Source: SG8-41 sp035259205 (GTDB lineage Bacteria > Pseudomonadota > Gammaproteobacteria > Burkholderiales > SG8-41). Taken from it: a DNA stretch of 39,864 nucleotides. The stretch's first letter is position 1. Every line of letters starts with the position of its first letter. A program made the position numbers and the translations under genes. The notes under the pieces were generated by a model. That model was not told the origin of the DNA and ran no database searches. It was given only the letters and a program-made list of their open reading frames with translations. This document shows positions 15,847-23,976 of the stretch, piece by piece. Location: positions 1 to 39,864 of the forward strand of contig DATFWO010000293.1 in assembly GCA_035259205.1 (NCBI GenBank), written 5' to 3'.

Positions 15847-16042
15847 GCATCCTCCTTCATAGCTTGCGATGCGACCATGAGCCTCTTTGCCAGCCGGGCT
15901 TTTGCTGGTTCGAGGGAATCTAACATCAATCGAAGGTAGCCTGCAGCGCGGATGTATTTGAGCCGTGCTCCGGCTGCTGACCGAAGGCCGGCCCAAAACG
16001 CAGTAAGATCGGGTCCCGAACCAACAGGTAAAGGGGACAGCC

Positions 16043-17005
16043 ATGCATCTCAAGGGAAAAGCCGCCGTCGTCACGGGCGCCGGCCGTGGAATCGGGCGGG
16101 AGGTCGCCTTGCTGCTGGCGAAGGAAGGCGCGAGGGTGGTCGTCGCCGACCCGGGCGTCGGACGCGGCGGGGAAAAGACAGCGGAACGGCCGGCGGACGA
16201 CGTCGTGGCGGAAATCTCGAAAGCCGGCGGGAAAGCCCTGGCCAACTACGACTCCGTCGCCGACTATCTCAAGGCCGGCCTGATGGTGAAGCAGTGCGTG
16301 GACGCGTTCGGCTCGATCGACATTCTCGTCAACTGCGCCGGCAACCTGCGCGAGCGCATGATCTGGAACATGTCCGAGGACGATTTCGACGCGGTCGTCG
16401 GCGTGCACCTTAAGGGACACTGGAACATGGCCCACCACGCGATCAAGTACATGCGGCAGGCGGGCTTCGGCCGCATCATCAACTTTTCCTCCGACGCCTT
16501 CAAAGGCTCGGTCGGGCAGTGCAACTACAGCGCGTCGAAGGCCGGCATCATCGGCCTGACGCGCTCGATTGCGAAGGAGACCGCACGATACGGAATCACC
16601 GCGAACGCGATGTGCCCGTCGGCCGACACGCGAATGACCTTGACCGAGGCCGTCAAGGCGAATCGCAAGCGCCGGTTCGAGTCGGGCCTGATGACGAAAG
16701 CGGAGTACGAGCGCACCCTGATACCCCGAGGGCCGGAGTACGTCGCGCCTCTGGTCGCATACCTGTGCCTGGAGGAGGCCGACTACATCAACGGGCAGGT
16801 ATTCCACGTCGAGCGCGGCCGGATCAACACGTATTACTTCGGTGAAGACTACAAGTCGCTGCACAAGGGCGGCGACGGGATGTTCACGATCGACGAGTTG
16901 ATCGAGACCGTTCCCGCCTCGCTGATGAACGGCATCACGCCGGTCGTGCCCCCGGTGAAGGCGAGCGAGGCGGTGAAGGCGGGCGAGGAGAAGAAGGCGG
17001 GCTGA
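16043..17005 (+). CDS. SDR family NAD(P)-dependent oxidoreductase (second)
   Basis: Classical SDR of 320 residues. Motifs are TGAGRGIG near the start, NCAGN, the serine of INFSSDA and YSASKAG. It is longer than the usual 250 residues, with an extra 40-50 residue C-terminal tail (from about EDYKSLHKGG) and an insertion after the first strand (VGRGGEKTAERPADD). These features are shared with SDRs similar to the dehydrogenase part of peroxisomal multifunctional enzyme 2, which act on hydroxyacyl-CoA compounds. The AAAGGGGAC ribosome binding site supports the start at 16043. Substrate unknown. Confidence 0.85.
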   Translation: MHLKGKAAVVTGAGRGIGREVALLLAKEGARVVVADPGVGRGGEKTAERPADDVVAEISKAGGKALANYDSVADYLKAGLMVKQCVDAFGSIDILVNCAGNLRERMIWNMSEDDFDAVVGVHLKGHWNMAHHAIKYMRQAGFGRIINFSSDAFKGSVGQCNYSASKAGIIGLTRSIAKETARYGITANAMCPSADTRMTLTEAVKANRKRRFESGLMTKAEYERTLIPRGPEYVAPLVAYLCLEEADYINGQVFHVERGRINTYYFGEDYKSLHKGGDGMFTIDELIETVPASLMNGITPVVPPVKASEAVKAGEEKKAG

Positions 17006-17079
17006 GCCTGGAGTAGGCATCCCGCGTCAACACTATCAAATTTCAGTTCCGCGGAGCGCACACGGGCCGCCGTCTGGTA

Positions 17080-17259
17080 TTACCTCGGAAGTTCTTCTTC
17101 TGCCGGGGGCTCCTTCAACAGTGCAACATGGTCTTGACCGATCTCGGCAGCCTCGGGAGGCTCGGCCCGGTTGGTATCGGGTCGGGGGCCGGTGGCTTCC
17201 GCGGCCTTGATGCGGGATGCGGCACTGTAGAACCGACGGAGTCCGACCTCGTTCGTCAC
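17080..17259 (-). CDS. Possible 59-residue ORF or gene remnant
   Basis: A frame reading from GTG at 17259 to TAA at 17080 encodes a charged, proline/glutamate-rich peptide (middle KAAEATGPRP, end KEPPAEEELPR). It begins 18 bp after the carboxypeptidase stop, with the GTG inside a heptad repeat unit. The only ribosome binding site candidate (AGGAG) is 13 nt away, which is too far. Composition looks protein-like, but it may be the 3' remnant of a lost gene. No function can be assigned. Confidence 0.25.
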   Translation of the reverse strand: MTNEVGLRRFYSAASRIKAAEATGPRPDTNRAEPPEAAEIGQDHVALLKEPPAEEELPR

Positions 17260-17274
17260 CCGTCAGTCGTCACT
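17254..17274. repeat. Heptad array (CGTCACY-type)x3, right arm
   Basis: Three 7-bp units: CGTCACC, CGTCAGT, CGTCACT. The array ends 3 bp from the stop codon of the M14 carboxypeptidase gene. Confidence 0.8.
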
Positions 17275-17277
17275 CCT

Positions 17278-18417
17278 TTACGCATTGTTGAGCGTAGCGA
17301 GCAGCGGCTCGAGCACCGCGGCCCCCAGCTTGCGGCTGCGTTCGCCATTCCAGCCGACTTGGGGATCGGGCAGGTTGGCGTTGTCCTTGAATGGCATCTC
17401 CAGGGTCAGCGACAGGCACCCGTAGGTGTGGCCGATCCATTTCGATGCAAGCTTCAGCGCGTCCTGGTTGTACTTGCCGGCCGGGTACCCATGTGCGTCC
17501 TGGAACTCCGGGCTCGCGCGCTTGAAGTCCGCGATGAAATCGCCCTGCAACTTCGCCCGTTCCGGGGTGAAGCCCGGCAGCATCTCGCCGCCGGCGACGA
17601 AGACGTAGGGCAGGGCCTCGTCGCCGTGCACGTCGAGGAAGGCGTCGACGCCCGTTCGTTGCATCCGCTCGCGTACCAGGAACACTTCCGGACTGGTTGC
17701 CATGCCGGGATCCGTCCACTCCCGGTTGAGATTGGCGCCGGCCGCGTTCGTGCGCAAATTGCCGCGCACGCTGCCGTCCGGGTTCATGTTCGGTACCACA
17801 TGGAACGTCGCGCGCTCGAGCAGGCGTCGCGAAACCGGGTCGGAACGGTCGAGCAGGCGCTCGAGCATGCCTTCGACGAACCACTCGGCCATCGTTTCTC
17901 CGGGGTGCTGCCGGGCGATGATCCAGATCGTACGTTTCGCGCCATTGCCGGTTCCTGCGGTGATCAGGTCCATGTCCCGCCCTTCAACCGAGGCCCCCAG
18001 CCGCTCCGTTCTCGCGAGCGGGGAGTCGCCCGCGCGCCCGATCAGCACCTGGTGGCGCTCCAGTGAGTACGGCTCGAAGTACGCGTACCAAACTGCATCC
18101 CGCTCCGGGGTATGCTCCACCGTCATCGCCCCGCCGTCGTAGCGGGTAGGCACGCGAAACCAGCGCGAGCGGTCGTACGACGCCACGACGCGGTAGTCGG
18201 TCCAGCCCGATGGGTACGTGCATGCGCCGGCGTTCTCGAAGCGCAAAGCGCAAGCAAGCCCGCGCGCGTCCGACAGGCGGAAGTGGAACCACTGCCGGAA
18301 GTCCGAGTGCGAGTCTTTGCGGATGCGCAGCACAAAATCAGCGCAGGAGCCGTTATTACTGCAAGAAATGGTTTCGACTGCGCCCGAATCGAAGCCGGAT
18401 GAGATAGACGGATTCAT
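17278..18417 (-). CDS. M14-family (cytosolic carboxypeptidase-like) metallopeptidase
   Basis: Zinc carboxypeptidase of 379 residues in the cytosolic carboxypeptidase (CCP/AGBL) branch of family M14. An N-terminal beta-sandwich domain (residues about 10-140, with the WFHFRLSD and YPSGWTDY blocks) precedes the catalytic domain. Zinc ligands are His171 and Glu174 in RQHPGE and His264 in DVHGDE; substrate residues lie in ANLNREW, and the catalytic glutamate is in LTLEMPFKD (Glu340). Eukaryotic relatives remove glutamate side chains; bacterial substrates are unknown. No signal peptide is visible. The ATG at 18417 is preferred over a TTG at 18429. Confidence 0.87.
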   Translation of the reverse strand: MNPSISSGFDSGAVETISCSNNGSCADFVLRIRKDSHSDFRQWFHFRLSDARGLACALRFENAGACTYPSGWTDYRVVASYDRSRWFRVPTRYDGGAMTVEHTPERDAVWYAYFEPYSLERHQVLIGRAGDSPLARTERLGASVEGRDMDLITAGTGNGAKRTIWIIARQHPGETMAEWFVEGMLERLLDRSDPVSRRLLERATFHVVPNMNPDGSVRGNLRTNAAGANLNREWTDPGMATSPEVFLVRERMQRTGVDAFLDVHGDEALPYVFVAGGEMLPGFTPERAKLQGDFIADFKRASPEFQDAHGYPAGKYNQDALKLASKWIGHTYGCLSLTLEMPFKDNANLPDPQVGWNGERSRKLGAAVLEPLLATLNNA

Positions 18418-18817
18418 GATCGTGTCCAACGGTGCTAAACGCCAGTATATGCTCCAAACAATGCTCGACCAGGCACCGTTACTCGCATCCGCTTAGCAAG
18501 AAGCAACTGTGAGGTGTGACGCTTCGTGGTGTCTTGGCGTCCTCGATGCAGTCGCTCGCGCCACTTGCCGGACCGGGCCTGTCCGGCCACGCTCCCCTGC
18601 AAGGTTCACCGCGTTGTCGCGAGTGTAGTGATCCAGTGACGCACATCGTAGTAATTCAGTGACGACGCGATGCGTTGGAGGCTGTGCCGGTCACGGATGA
18701 ATACTTGATTTGTTGCCGCGCGTTGCAGGAAACTACTTATGTCTCATTTTTCATGACAGCGTGCTTATCGAAACGAACCCGTCGGTGTGACTTATCTGGA
18801 AGAGGAGGACAGCATCC
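18418..18817. other. Intergenic region with divergent gene starts
   Basis: This is the gap between the M14 carboxypeptidase start (minus) and the PEP-CTERM gene start (plus). It contains a near-direct repeat of 17 bp with 15 matches (18625-18641 and 18648-18664, 23 bp start to start, core CAGTGACG), a GC inverted repeat CCGGAC/GTCCGG near 18574-18592, and a weak GG-N10-GC match to a sigma-54 promoter at 18535-18550. No ORF or heptad array is recognised. Two divergent promoters must lie here or nearby. Confidence 0.6.
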
Positions 18818-19618
18818 ATGAGACATGCCAAAAGCATTAGCCCTTTTGCGACGCGATCGCCCCTCGCGAACATTGTTGCGGGAATGCTTCTCCTGTTGAG
18901 CCCGACGATCGCTCACGGCGTTCCGGTTCTTGTCGATTTCAACGACGCGGCGCCGGCTCCGAGTTTCGGCGGTACGTGGAACACCATTCCGGACACCTCC
19001 GGCACGACCCAGCTTGTCGACGCGACCGGGGCCACCACCGGCATCACGCTCTCGTTCAGCGGCAACTGGATAAGTGATGATATCCAGGTCAGTTTCTGGT
19101 CTCACGGAAACACGGCATGGATCGATGGCAATGCGGCCATGGATCATCTCACACAAAACTTCACGGGTCCTCCCGGGACGATCAATATCGTGGGCCTTGC
19201 AACCAATCTGGTGTACCGCATCGACCTGCTGGCGGCTCAGGAATTTTCCATTCCCCAGGAGGCTACCGCCGACTTTTCGATATTCGGCAGCTTTGGCGAT
19301 TCAGTGCCGAACGGAGACAACTTCAACGTGCATACGGACGGTCTGGTGAACGGCAATTTCATAACCTGGAATGCCGTCACACCGAACGCCAGCGGCCAGA
19401 TCTTGATACAGGTTGCCGGTTCTGACACTACAAACCCCGAGATGCTGGGGACCGCCGTCGCGGCGGCGCGCATCACCTGCCTGAGGCCGGGCGCTGCAGG
19501 CGCGCCGCAGGAAGTAAGCTGCGCAGCGAGCGTCCCCGAGCCGGGGACGATTGCTCTTCTGACATTGGCCTGCGCAGGCATTCGTGTACTGCGCGGCAAG
19601 GGTGTCCGTGCCGCGTGA
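18818..19618 (+). CDS. PEP-CTERM sorting-domain protein
   Basis: Exported protein of 266 residues. The N-terminal signal peptide has a hydrophobic run IVAGMLLLLSP and a site near AHG. The body is beta-rich and asparagine/threonine/glycine-rich, as in extracellular matrix proteins. The C-terminus is a full PEP-CTERM signal: VPEPGT at about residues 239-244, a hydrophobic segment, and a basic tail RVLRGKG. In this system an exosortase removes the signal at the inner membrane and the protein joins the exopolysaccharide/biofilm matrix. No exosortase or EPS genes lie in the window. The GAGGAGG ribosome binding site supports the start. Confidence 0.9.
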   Translation: MRHAKSISPFATRSPLANIVAGMLLLLSPTIAHGVPVLVDFNDAAPAPSFGGTWNTIPDTSGTTQLVDATGATTGITLSFSGNWISDDIQVSFWSHGNTAWIDGNAAMDHLTQNFTGPPGTINIVGLATNLVYRIDLLAAQEFSIPQEATADFSIFGSFGDSVPNGDNFNVHTDGLVNGNFITWNAVTPNASGQILIQVAGSDTTNPEMLGTAVAAARITCLRPGAAGAPQEVSCAASVPEPGTIALLTLACAGIRVLRGKGVRAA

Positions 19619-19684
19619 GAACCTGCGACGGGCGCCGCGTGCGAATGCGAGGCGAAGGCTCCCATTGGCCGCGCGGCCCAACGC

Positions 19685-20674
19685 TCAGTCGACTTTGATG
19701 TTCGCGTCTTTGACCACCTTTGCCCAGCGCACGACCTCGGAAGCGATCGCCTTGCGAAATTCTTGCGGGGCGCTGGCGATGATCTCCATGCCCAGCACGG
19801 CGAAGCGCTCCCGGATATCGGGCTGCATGAGGAGGCGCGCAATCTCCGCGTAGAGCTTGTTCACCACCGGTTTCGGCGTCCCGCGCGGCGCGAGTATGCC
19901 TTGCCAGTCGCGCACCTCGATGTTCGGTGCTCCGGCCTCGCCCAACGTCGGCACGTCGGGGAGCTGCGCCGAGCGCTCCCTGGACGACACCGCCAGCGGC
20001 CGGAGCCGCCCGGCCTTGATGAACGCCAGCGATGAAGTCATGGACGCAAAGCTCATCGACACGTTGCCGCCGATGAGATCGGTGATCGCGGGCCCGCCGC
20101 CCTTGTAAGGGATATGCCTCAGCTTGACGCCGGTCTGCAGCGCGAAGAACTCGCCGACCAGGTGCGGCGCGCCGCCGATTCCGGAGGAGGCAAAAGTGAG
20201 CTCGCCGGGCTTCTGCCTGGCGAGCGCAATCAGTTCCTTCACCGAGCTCACCGGGGACTTCACATTCACCACCAGCACGTTGCCGACAGCGGCGGTCATC
20301 GTGACCGGATCGAGATCGCTCTCCGTGTCGTACGGCAGCTTGAGCAGGCTGGGATTGACCGAGTGGCGCAAGGAGACGAGTACCAGGGTATACCCGTCCG
20401 GGTTGGCCCTGACGACGATTTCCGTCCCTATGATCTCGGCCGCACCGGGACGGTTGTCCACCAGTACCTGCTGAGACCAGGCGTCGGTGAGCTTCTGGCT
20501 GATGATGCGCGCGGCGCCGTCGCTGCTGCCGCCCGGCGGAACCGGCACGACCAGCCGGATCGGCCGGCTGGGGTAGCCGGCGGCCGGATCGCTCTTAGGC
20601 TGCGCGAAGACGACGCCGCACGCGGCAGCGAGAACGACCGCCGCGGCGCCGGCAAATATCGAATGGGCAGTCAC
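19685..20674 (-). CDS. Tripartite tricarboxylate transporter receptor, Bug/TctC family (3)
   Basis: Bug/TctC receptor of 329 residues. It has a signal peptide ending at VVFAQ, mature YPSRPIRLVVPVPPGG, QVLVDNRPGA, PDGYTLVL and HIPYKGGGPAI. The start is a GTG at 20674 that belongs to a heptad repeat unit (GTGACTG); no other start precedes the signal peptide and no good ribosome binding site is present. It lies 29 bp downstream of the second cyclase gene on the same strand, so the receptor probably delivers or senses the cyclase substrate. Confidence 0.88.
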   Translation of the reverse strand: MTAHSIFAGAAAVVLAAACGVVFAQPKSDPAAGYPSRPIRLVVPVPPGGSSDGAARIISQKLTDAWSQQVLVDNRPGAAEIIGTEIVVRANPDGYTLVLVSLRHSVNPSLLKLPYDTESDLDPVTMTAAVGNVLVVNVKSPVSSVKELIALARQKPGELTFASSGIGGAPHLVGEFFALQTGVKLRHIPYKGGGPAITDLIGGNVSMSFASMTSSLAFIKAGRLRPLAVSSRERSAQLPDVPTLGEAGAPNIEVRDWQGILAPRGTPKPVVNKLYAEIARLLMQPDIRERFAVLGMEIIASAPQEFRKAIASEVVRWAKVVKDANIKVD

Positions 20675-20696
20675 GAATCACCAGTCACGAGTCACC
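20669..20696. repeat. Heptad array (AGTCACS-type)x4, right arm
   Basis: Units AGTCACG, AATCACC, AGTCACG, AGTCACC in perfect 7-bp phase lie between the stop of the second cyclase gene and the start of the Bug gene, and include the latter's GTG start codon. Confidence 0.85.
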
Positions 20697-20703
20697 ATGA
20701 TTG

Positions 20704-21660
20704 TCAGCGTATCGCGATCGGCGCGACCGTCGATCCGGTAGCGCCCTGCAGCTTGAGCGGCTGCATGACGAACGCGAACTCGTGCACGCGCTTCGCCGCG
20801 AGCTCGTCGAGCTTCATGTTTTCGAGCAGGTGGATGCCGTGCACTACCAGCATCATCTGGTGTATCGGCCCGGAAAGCTTCGGATCCTTCGGCGGCGCCA
20901 CCTCGACGGGAATGTTGTCGGCGCCAAGCAGCATCGGATCCTGTTTCACCAGCCATTCCCCGGCGCCGACTCCGATGCCGGGGCTCGCCCTCATGTAGCG
21001 CGCGTTCTCCTTGCCCCACAGCTTGCCCCAGCCGGTATGTATGATCACGGCGTCGCCTGGCTCCAGTTGCAGGTTCTGGCGCTGCAAGGCCTGCTGCAGG
21101 TCCTCGGCCGTGATTTCGTAACTGTCGGGCAGCGTCTCGACGCCTTTCAATCCGGCAACGTCGATGAGCACGCCGCGCGTGACCAGGGCGCCGACTTTTT
21201 CCACGCCGAGCTTGGTGAATCCGGTACGCGTCGCGACCTCGCTCACCTTGAAGCAGTTATAGAAGCTGTCGCCGTGGGTCTGGTGGGCGAAGCCGTCGAA
21301 CTGCGTGCCGACCTGGCCCAGCTCGGTGGTGACGAGCTCCTCGTTGCTGCCGCGCTGGTTCGCCTCGGGATTCATGGACGTGCGCTTGGTGTGCAGATTG
21401 AATTGTCGCGTGGCCTGGAGCGGTATGCCCGCGCGGAGCACGTGGCCGAGCTCGATGACCTCCCCCGTGCGGATCAGCTTCGCCGCCTTGAGCACGGACG
21501 CCGGCTTCATGTGATTGCCCGAGCCGCGCTCGTCGCCGGCACCCCATTTCGAGGGACAGCGCTGGCTCTCGGGAGGCGGCATCCAGGATTGCGCCTGTGC
21601 GGCCGCACAGGCAAAAGCGAATAGACCGGTCATGCCGATTCCAACCGCAGTGGCTCTCAT
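20704..21660 (-). CDS. Cyclase-family hydrolase, secreted (paralogue)
   Basis: Second member of the cyclase/kynurenine-formamidase-like family, 318 residues, the same length as the gene at 5894 and about two-thirds identical by eye. It has a Sec signal peptide ending near AQA, the shared block SQRCPSKWGAGDERG, and the metal motif GTQFDGFAH, in which the two leading histidines of the canonical motif are again glutamines. A GGGAGGAG ribosome binding site precedes the ATG. This copy is paired with a Bug receptor, whereas the first copy is paired with a D-amino-acid dehydrogenase and a MmgE/PrpD protein. Likely a periplasmic amide, imide or lactone hydrolase. Confidence 0.87.
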   Translation of the reverse strand: MRATAVGIGMTGLFAFACAAAQAQSWMPPPESQRCPSKWGAGDERGSGNHMKPASVLKAAKLIRTGEVIELGHVLRAGIPLQATRQFNLHTKRTSMNPEANQRGSNEELVTTELGQVGTQFDGFAHQTHGDSFYNCFKVSEVATRTGFTKLGVEKVGALVTRGVLIDVAGLKGVETLPDSYEITAEDLQQALQRQNLQLEPGDAVIIHTGWGKLWGKENARYMRASPGIGVGAGEWLVKQDPMLLGADNIPVEVAPPKDPKLSGPIHQMMLVVHGIHLLENMKLDELAAKRVHEFAFVMQPLKLQGATGSTVAPIAIR

Positions 21661-21735
21661 GGTTTTCTCCTCCCAGTGTCGCAGTTATACGCTCATGCAT
21701 TCGATTGTGGACAGGGTGTCTATGGTTTGACGCTG

Positions 21736-21763
21736 TCTGCGTTGATCGCGTTTATCGGCGGCT
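21736..21763. repeat. Decamer-type repeat, right arm variant
   Basis: Begins TCTGCGTTGATCGCG and ends TTTATCGGCGGCT, a diverged copy of the 1733-1750 repeat. The last 13 bp are identical to 29565-29577. It ends 10 bp from the AraC-family gene stop. Confidence 0.75.
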
Positions 21764-21773
21764 CAAAATGGAC

Positions 21774-22586
21774 TTAGGCGCCGATAAAGGCCCGCGGCGC
21801 GATCCCGAGCGAGCGCCGGAACATGGTGGAGAAAGCACTCGGGCTTTCGTACCCCAGATCCATGGCGACCGTCGTGACCGGCATGCCTTCCGCCAGGCGC
21901 CGGATCGATTCGAGCAGCCGCGCCTGCTGCTTCCAGCGCGCGAACGTGATCCCGGTCTCGCTCAGAAAACGACGGTACAAGGTGCGAGTGCTGGTATTCA
22001 TGTCGTTCGCGTCGAGGCCGCAGGGCCGTCGCGTGGACAAGTCGGCGAGCAGGCGCTCGCAAAGCTGCGTCAAGTCCGGGCTCGCGGGCAACGGCAGGTC
22101 GAGCGCACACTGCGGCAGGCGTCGGATCTCCGCCATGAGCAAGCGCATCAACAGGCCATCGTCGCCGTCCTCGTCGTAGCGCACGGGCAGCGCCACGGCG
22201 CGCACGACCAGCTCCCGCAGCAGCGGAGTGACGTTCAGCACCACGCACGTCGAGGGCATGCCTGCGCTGGCCTCATGGTTCACGTACAGGCTGCGCATCT
22301 CGACCACGCCGTACATCTGGATCTCGTGCACCGTGCGGGAGGGCACCCACAGCGCACGGCTCGGCGGGACGATCCAAGTGCGGCGGGGTGTGCGCACCCG
22401 CATCGTTCCCGCGACCGCGAAAACGAACTGCGAGCGGGCGTGCCAGTGCGGCTTCTCGTGATGGCCTTTGGGATAAGTAGTGCGCCGGGGCACGATGGCG
22501 CGCCCGCTTTCGCCCATCACGGGACTCTCCGGGACGGTCGATAGATTCTGAGACTCGCGTGGAGCTGCTCTACGCTGTTTGTCCAT
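21774..22586 (-). CDS. AraC-family transcriptional regulator, cupin type
   Basis: AraC/XylS regulator of 270 residues. The N-terminal cupin sensor contains HHEKPHWHARSQF and WVPSRTVHEI; the C-terminal double helix-turn-helix contains MNTSTRTLYRRFLSETGITF and then MDLGYESPSAFSTMFRRSLG. The arrangement resembles NimR/YeaM-type regulators, which control a divergent transporter. The divergent MFS gene begins 64 bp away, so it is the obvious target, with autoregulation likely. The ligand cannot be inferred. Confidence 0.88.
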   Translation of the reverse strand: MDKQRRAAPRESQNLSTVPESPVMGESGRAIVPRRTTYPKGHHEKPHWHARSQFVFAVAGTMRVRTPRRTWIVPPSRALWVPSRTVHEIQMYGVVEMRSLYVNHEASAGMPSTCVVLNVTPLLRELVVRAVALPVRYDEDGDDGLLMRLLMAEIRRLPQCALDLPLPASPDLTQLCERLLADLSTRRPCGLDANDMNTSTRTLYRRFLSETGITFARWKQQARLLESIRRLAEGMPVTTVAMDLGYESPSAFSTMFRRSLGIAPRAFIGA

Positions 22587-22616
22587 TTCGAGAGGGTTGG
22601 CTGTAAAACCTCGAAA
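22586..22616. promoter_or_regulatory. Inverted repeat in AraC/MFS divergent gap
   Basis: TTTCGAG (22586-22592) and CTCGAAA (22610-22616) form a 7-bp inverted repeat, 24 bp start to start, within the 64-bp gap between the divergent AraC-type and MFS genes. It is a plausible regulator site; a TATTGT sequence at 22624-22629 could serve as a -10 for the MFS gene. Confidence 0.4.
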
Positions 22617-22650
22617 GCAAGACTATTGTAACTGAAGGACACTACAACCT

Positions 22651-23904
22651 ATGACCCAGACAGGTTCTGCCACTGCTTCGCTTCCGAAAGAATGGTCCCG
22701 GACGGTCAGCCTGCTGCTGAACATCGGCCACGGCATCGACCACATGTTCCTGCTGATTTTCGCCACGGCCGTCGGCACCATTGCCGTCGAGTTCGGCTAC
22801 TCCAACTGGGGCGATCTCATGCCGTACAGCGTCGGCGCCTTTGCCTTGTTCGGCCTGGGCGCACTGCCTGCCGGCCGCCTGGGCGACCTTTGGGGCCGCC
22901 GCATCATGATGATCATCTTCTTCATCGGCATGGGAATCGCCGCATTGCTTACTGCGCTGACGCAGAATGCCTGGCAGCTCGCGGCCGGGTTGACGTTGAT
23001 CGGCGTCTTCGCCGCCATCTATCATCCGGTGGGCATCCCGATGCTGGTACAGAACGCGCCCAATCCAGGCACCGTGATCGGCGTCAACGGACTCGCCGGC
23101 AATCTCGGCATCGCCGTCGCAGCGCTCGTGACCGGTTTTCTCGTCAAGTGGATCGGGTGGCGGGCGGCCTTTGTCGTGCCGGGGATGCTGGCAATCGGAT
23201 GCGGGATCGTTTTTGCGATCGCATGTCCGAAAGAGACCGAAGCGCCGTCCAAGCGCAAGGGAGGCAAGGCGCAAGTGCCCATGACGCCGGCGATGCTGGC
23301 CCGCGCGTTCACGGTCATGACGGCGGCGGCGGTGGCGAGCAGCCTGTTGTTCAACTTCACCACGAACGGCAATTCCCAGCTCCTGTCGGAGGCGTTTCGG
23401 GGAGTGATCGAAGATCCTGCCGTCCTGGGTGCCTTGCTCGCTGCGATCTACACGATCGCATCGTTTGCGCAGATTGTCGTGGGGCGCTTGATCGACCGCA
23501 TGCCCTTCAAGCCGCTCCAGCTGTGGATGTCCGTGATCCAGGTGCCGCTGCTCATCCTCGCCGCGCACACGCAGGACTGGTGGCTGTTCGCTGCGTTGCT
23601 GGCGGTGATGATTTTTATCTTCGGCTCGATCCCGTTCACCGACGCCATGATCGTGCGCTACGTCGATGACCGTCTGCGTTCCCGGGTGGCCGGGATGCGG
23701 TTAACCGTCGCATTTGGCATCAGCTCGCTCGCGGTGTGGCTGCTGGGACCATTGGTGAAAGGCATGGGCTTTGCCGTCCTGCTGTGGATCCTGGCCGGCG
23801 TGGCCGCCGTCAAGGCAGTCATCGTGCTGCTGCTTCCGGACGAGCCTGCGCCGGAGGACGCTCGCGCACCTCACGTACGCCAGCGGGAATTCAGTCGATC
23901 CTAA
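22651..23904 (+). CDS. MFS transporter (second)
   Basis: Major facilitator permease of 417 residues. It has an N-terminal HGIDHMFLLIF segment, the loop 2-3 motif GRLGDLWGRR, about twelve hydrophobic segments, and a charged central loop (KETEAPSKRKGGK). HGIDH in TM1 and YHPVG in TM4 resemble fosmidomycin-resistance-like and related small MFS carriers. Control by the divergent AraC-type regulator is likely. A GAAGGA ribosome binding site precedes the ATG at 22651. The direction of transport and the substrate are unknown. Confidence 0.85.
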   Translation: MTQTGSATASLPKEWSRTVSLLLNIGHGIDHMFLLIFATAVGTIAVEFGYSNWGDLMPYSVGAFALFGLGALPAGRLGDLWGRRIMMIIFFIGMGIAALLTALTQNAWQLAAGLTLIGVFAAIYHPVGIPMLVQNAPNPGTVIGVNGLAGNLGIAVAALVTGFLVKWIGWRAAFVVPGMLAIGCGIVFAIACPKETEAPSKRKGGKAQVPMTPAMLARAFTVMTAAAVASSLLFNFTTNGNSQLLSEAFRGVIEDPAVLGALLAAIYTIASFAQIVVGRLIDRMPFKPLQLWMSVIQVPLLILAAHTQDWWLFAALLAVMIFIFGSIPFTDAMIVRYVDDRLRSRVAGMRLTVAFGISSLAVWLLGPLVKGMGFAVLLWILAGVAAVKAVIVLLLPDEPAPEDARAPHVRQREFSRS

Positions 23905-23976
23905 CGCCCGGCTTCACGCCGGCAAAATCAAACGCGGACGGCGGGAGCAAAGCCGCGATCATGCCGGGATGCGGAT

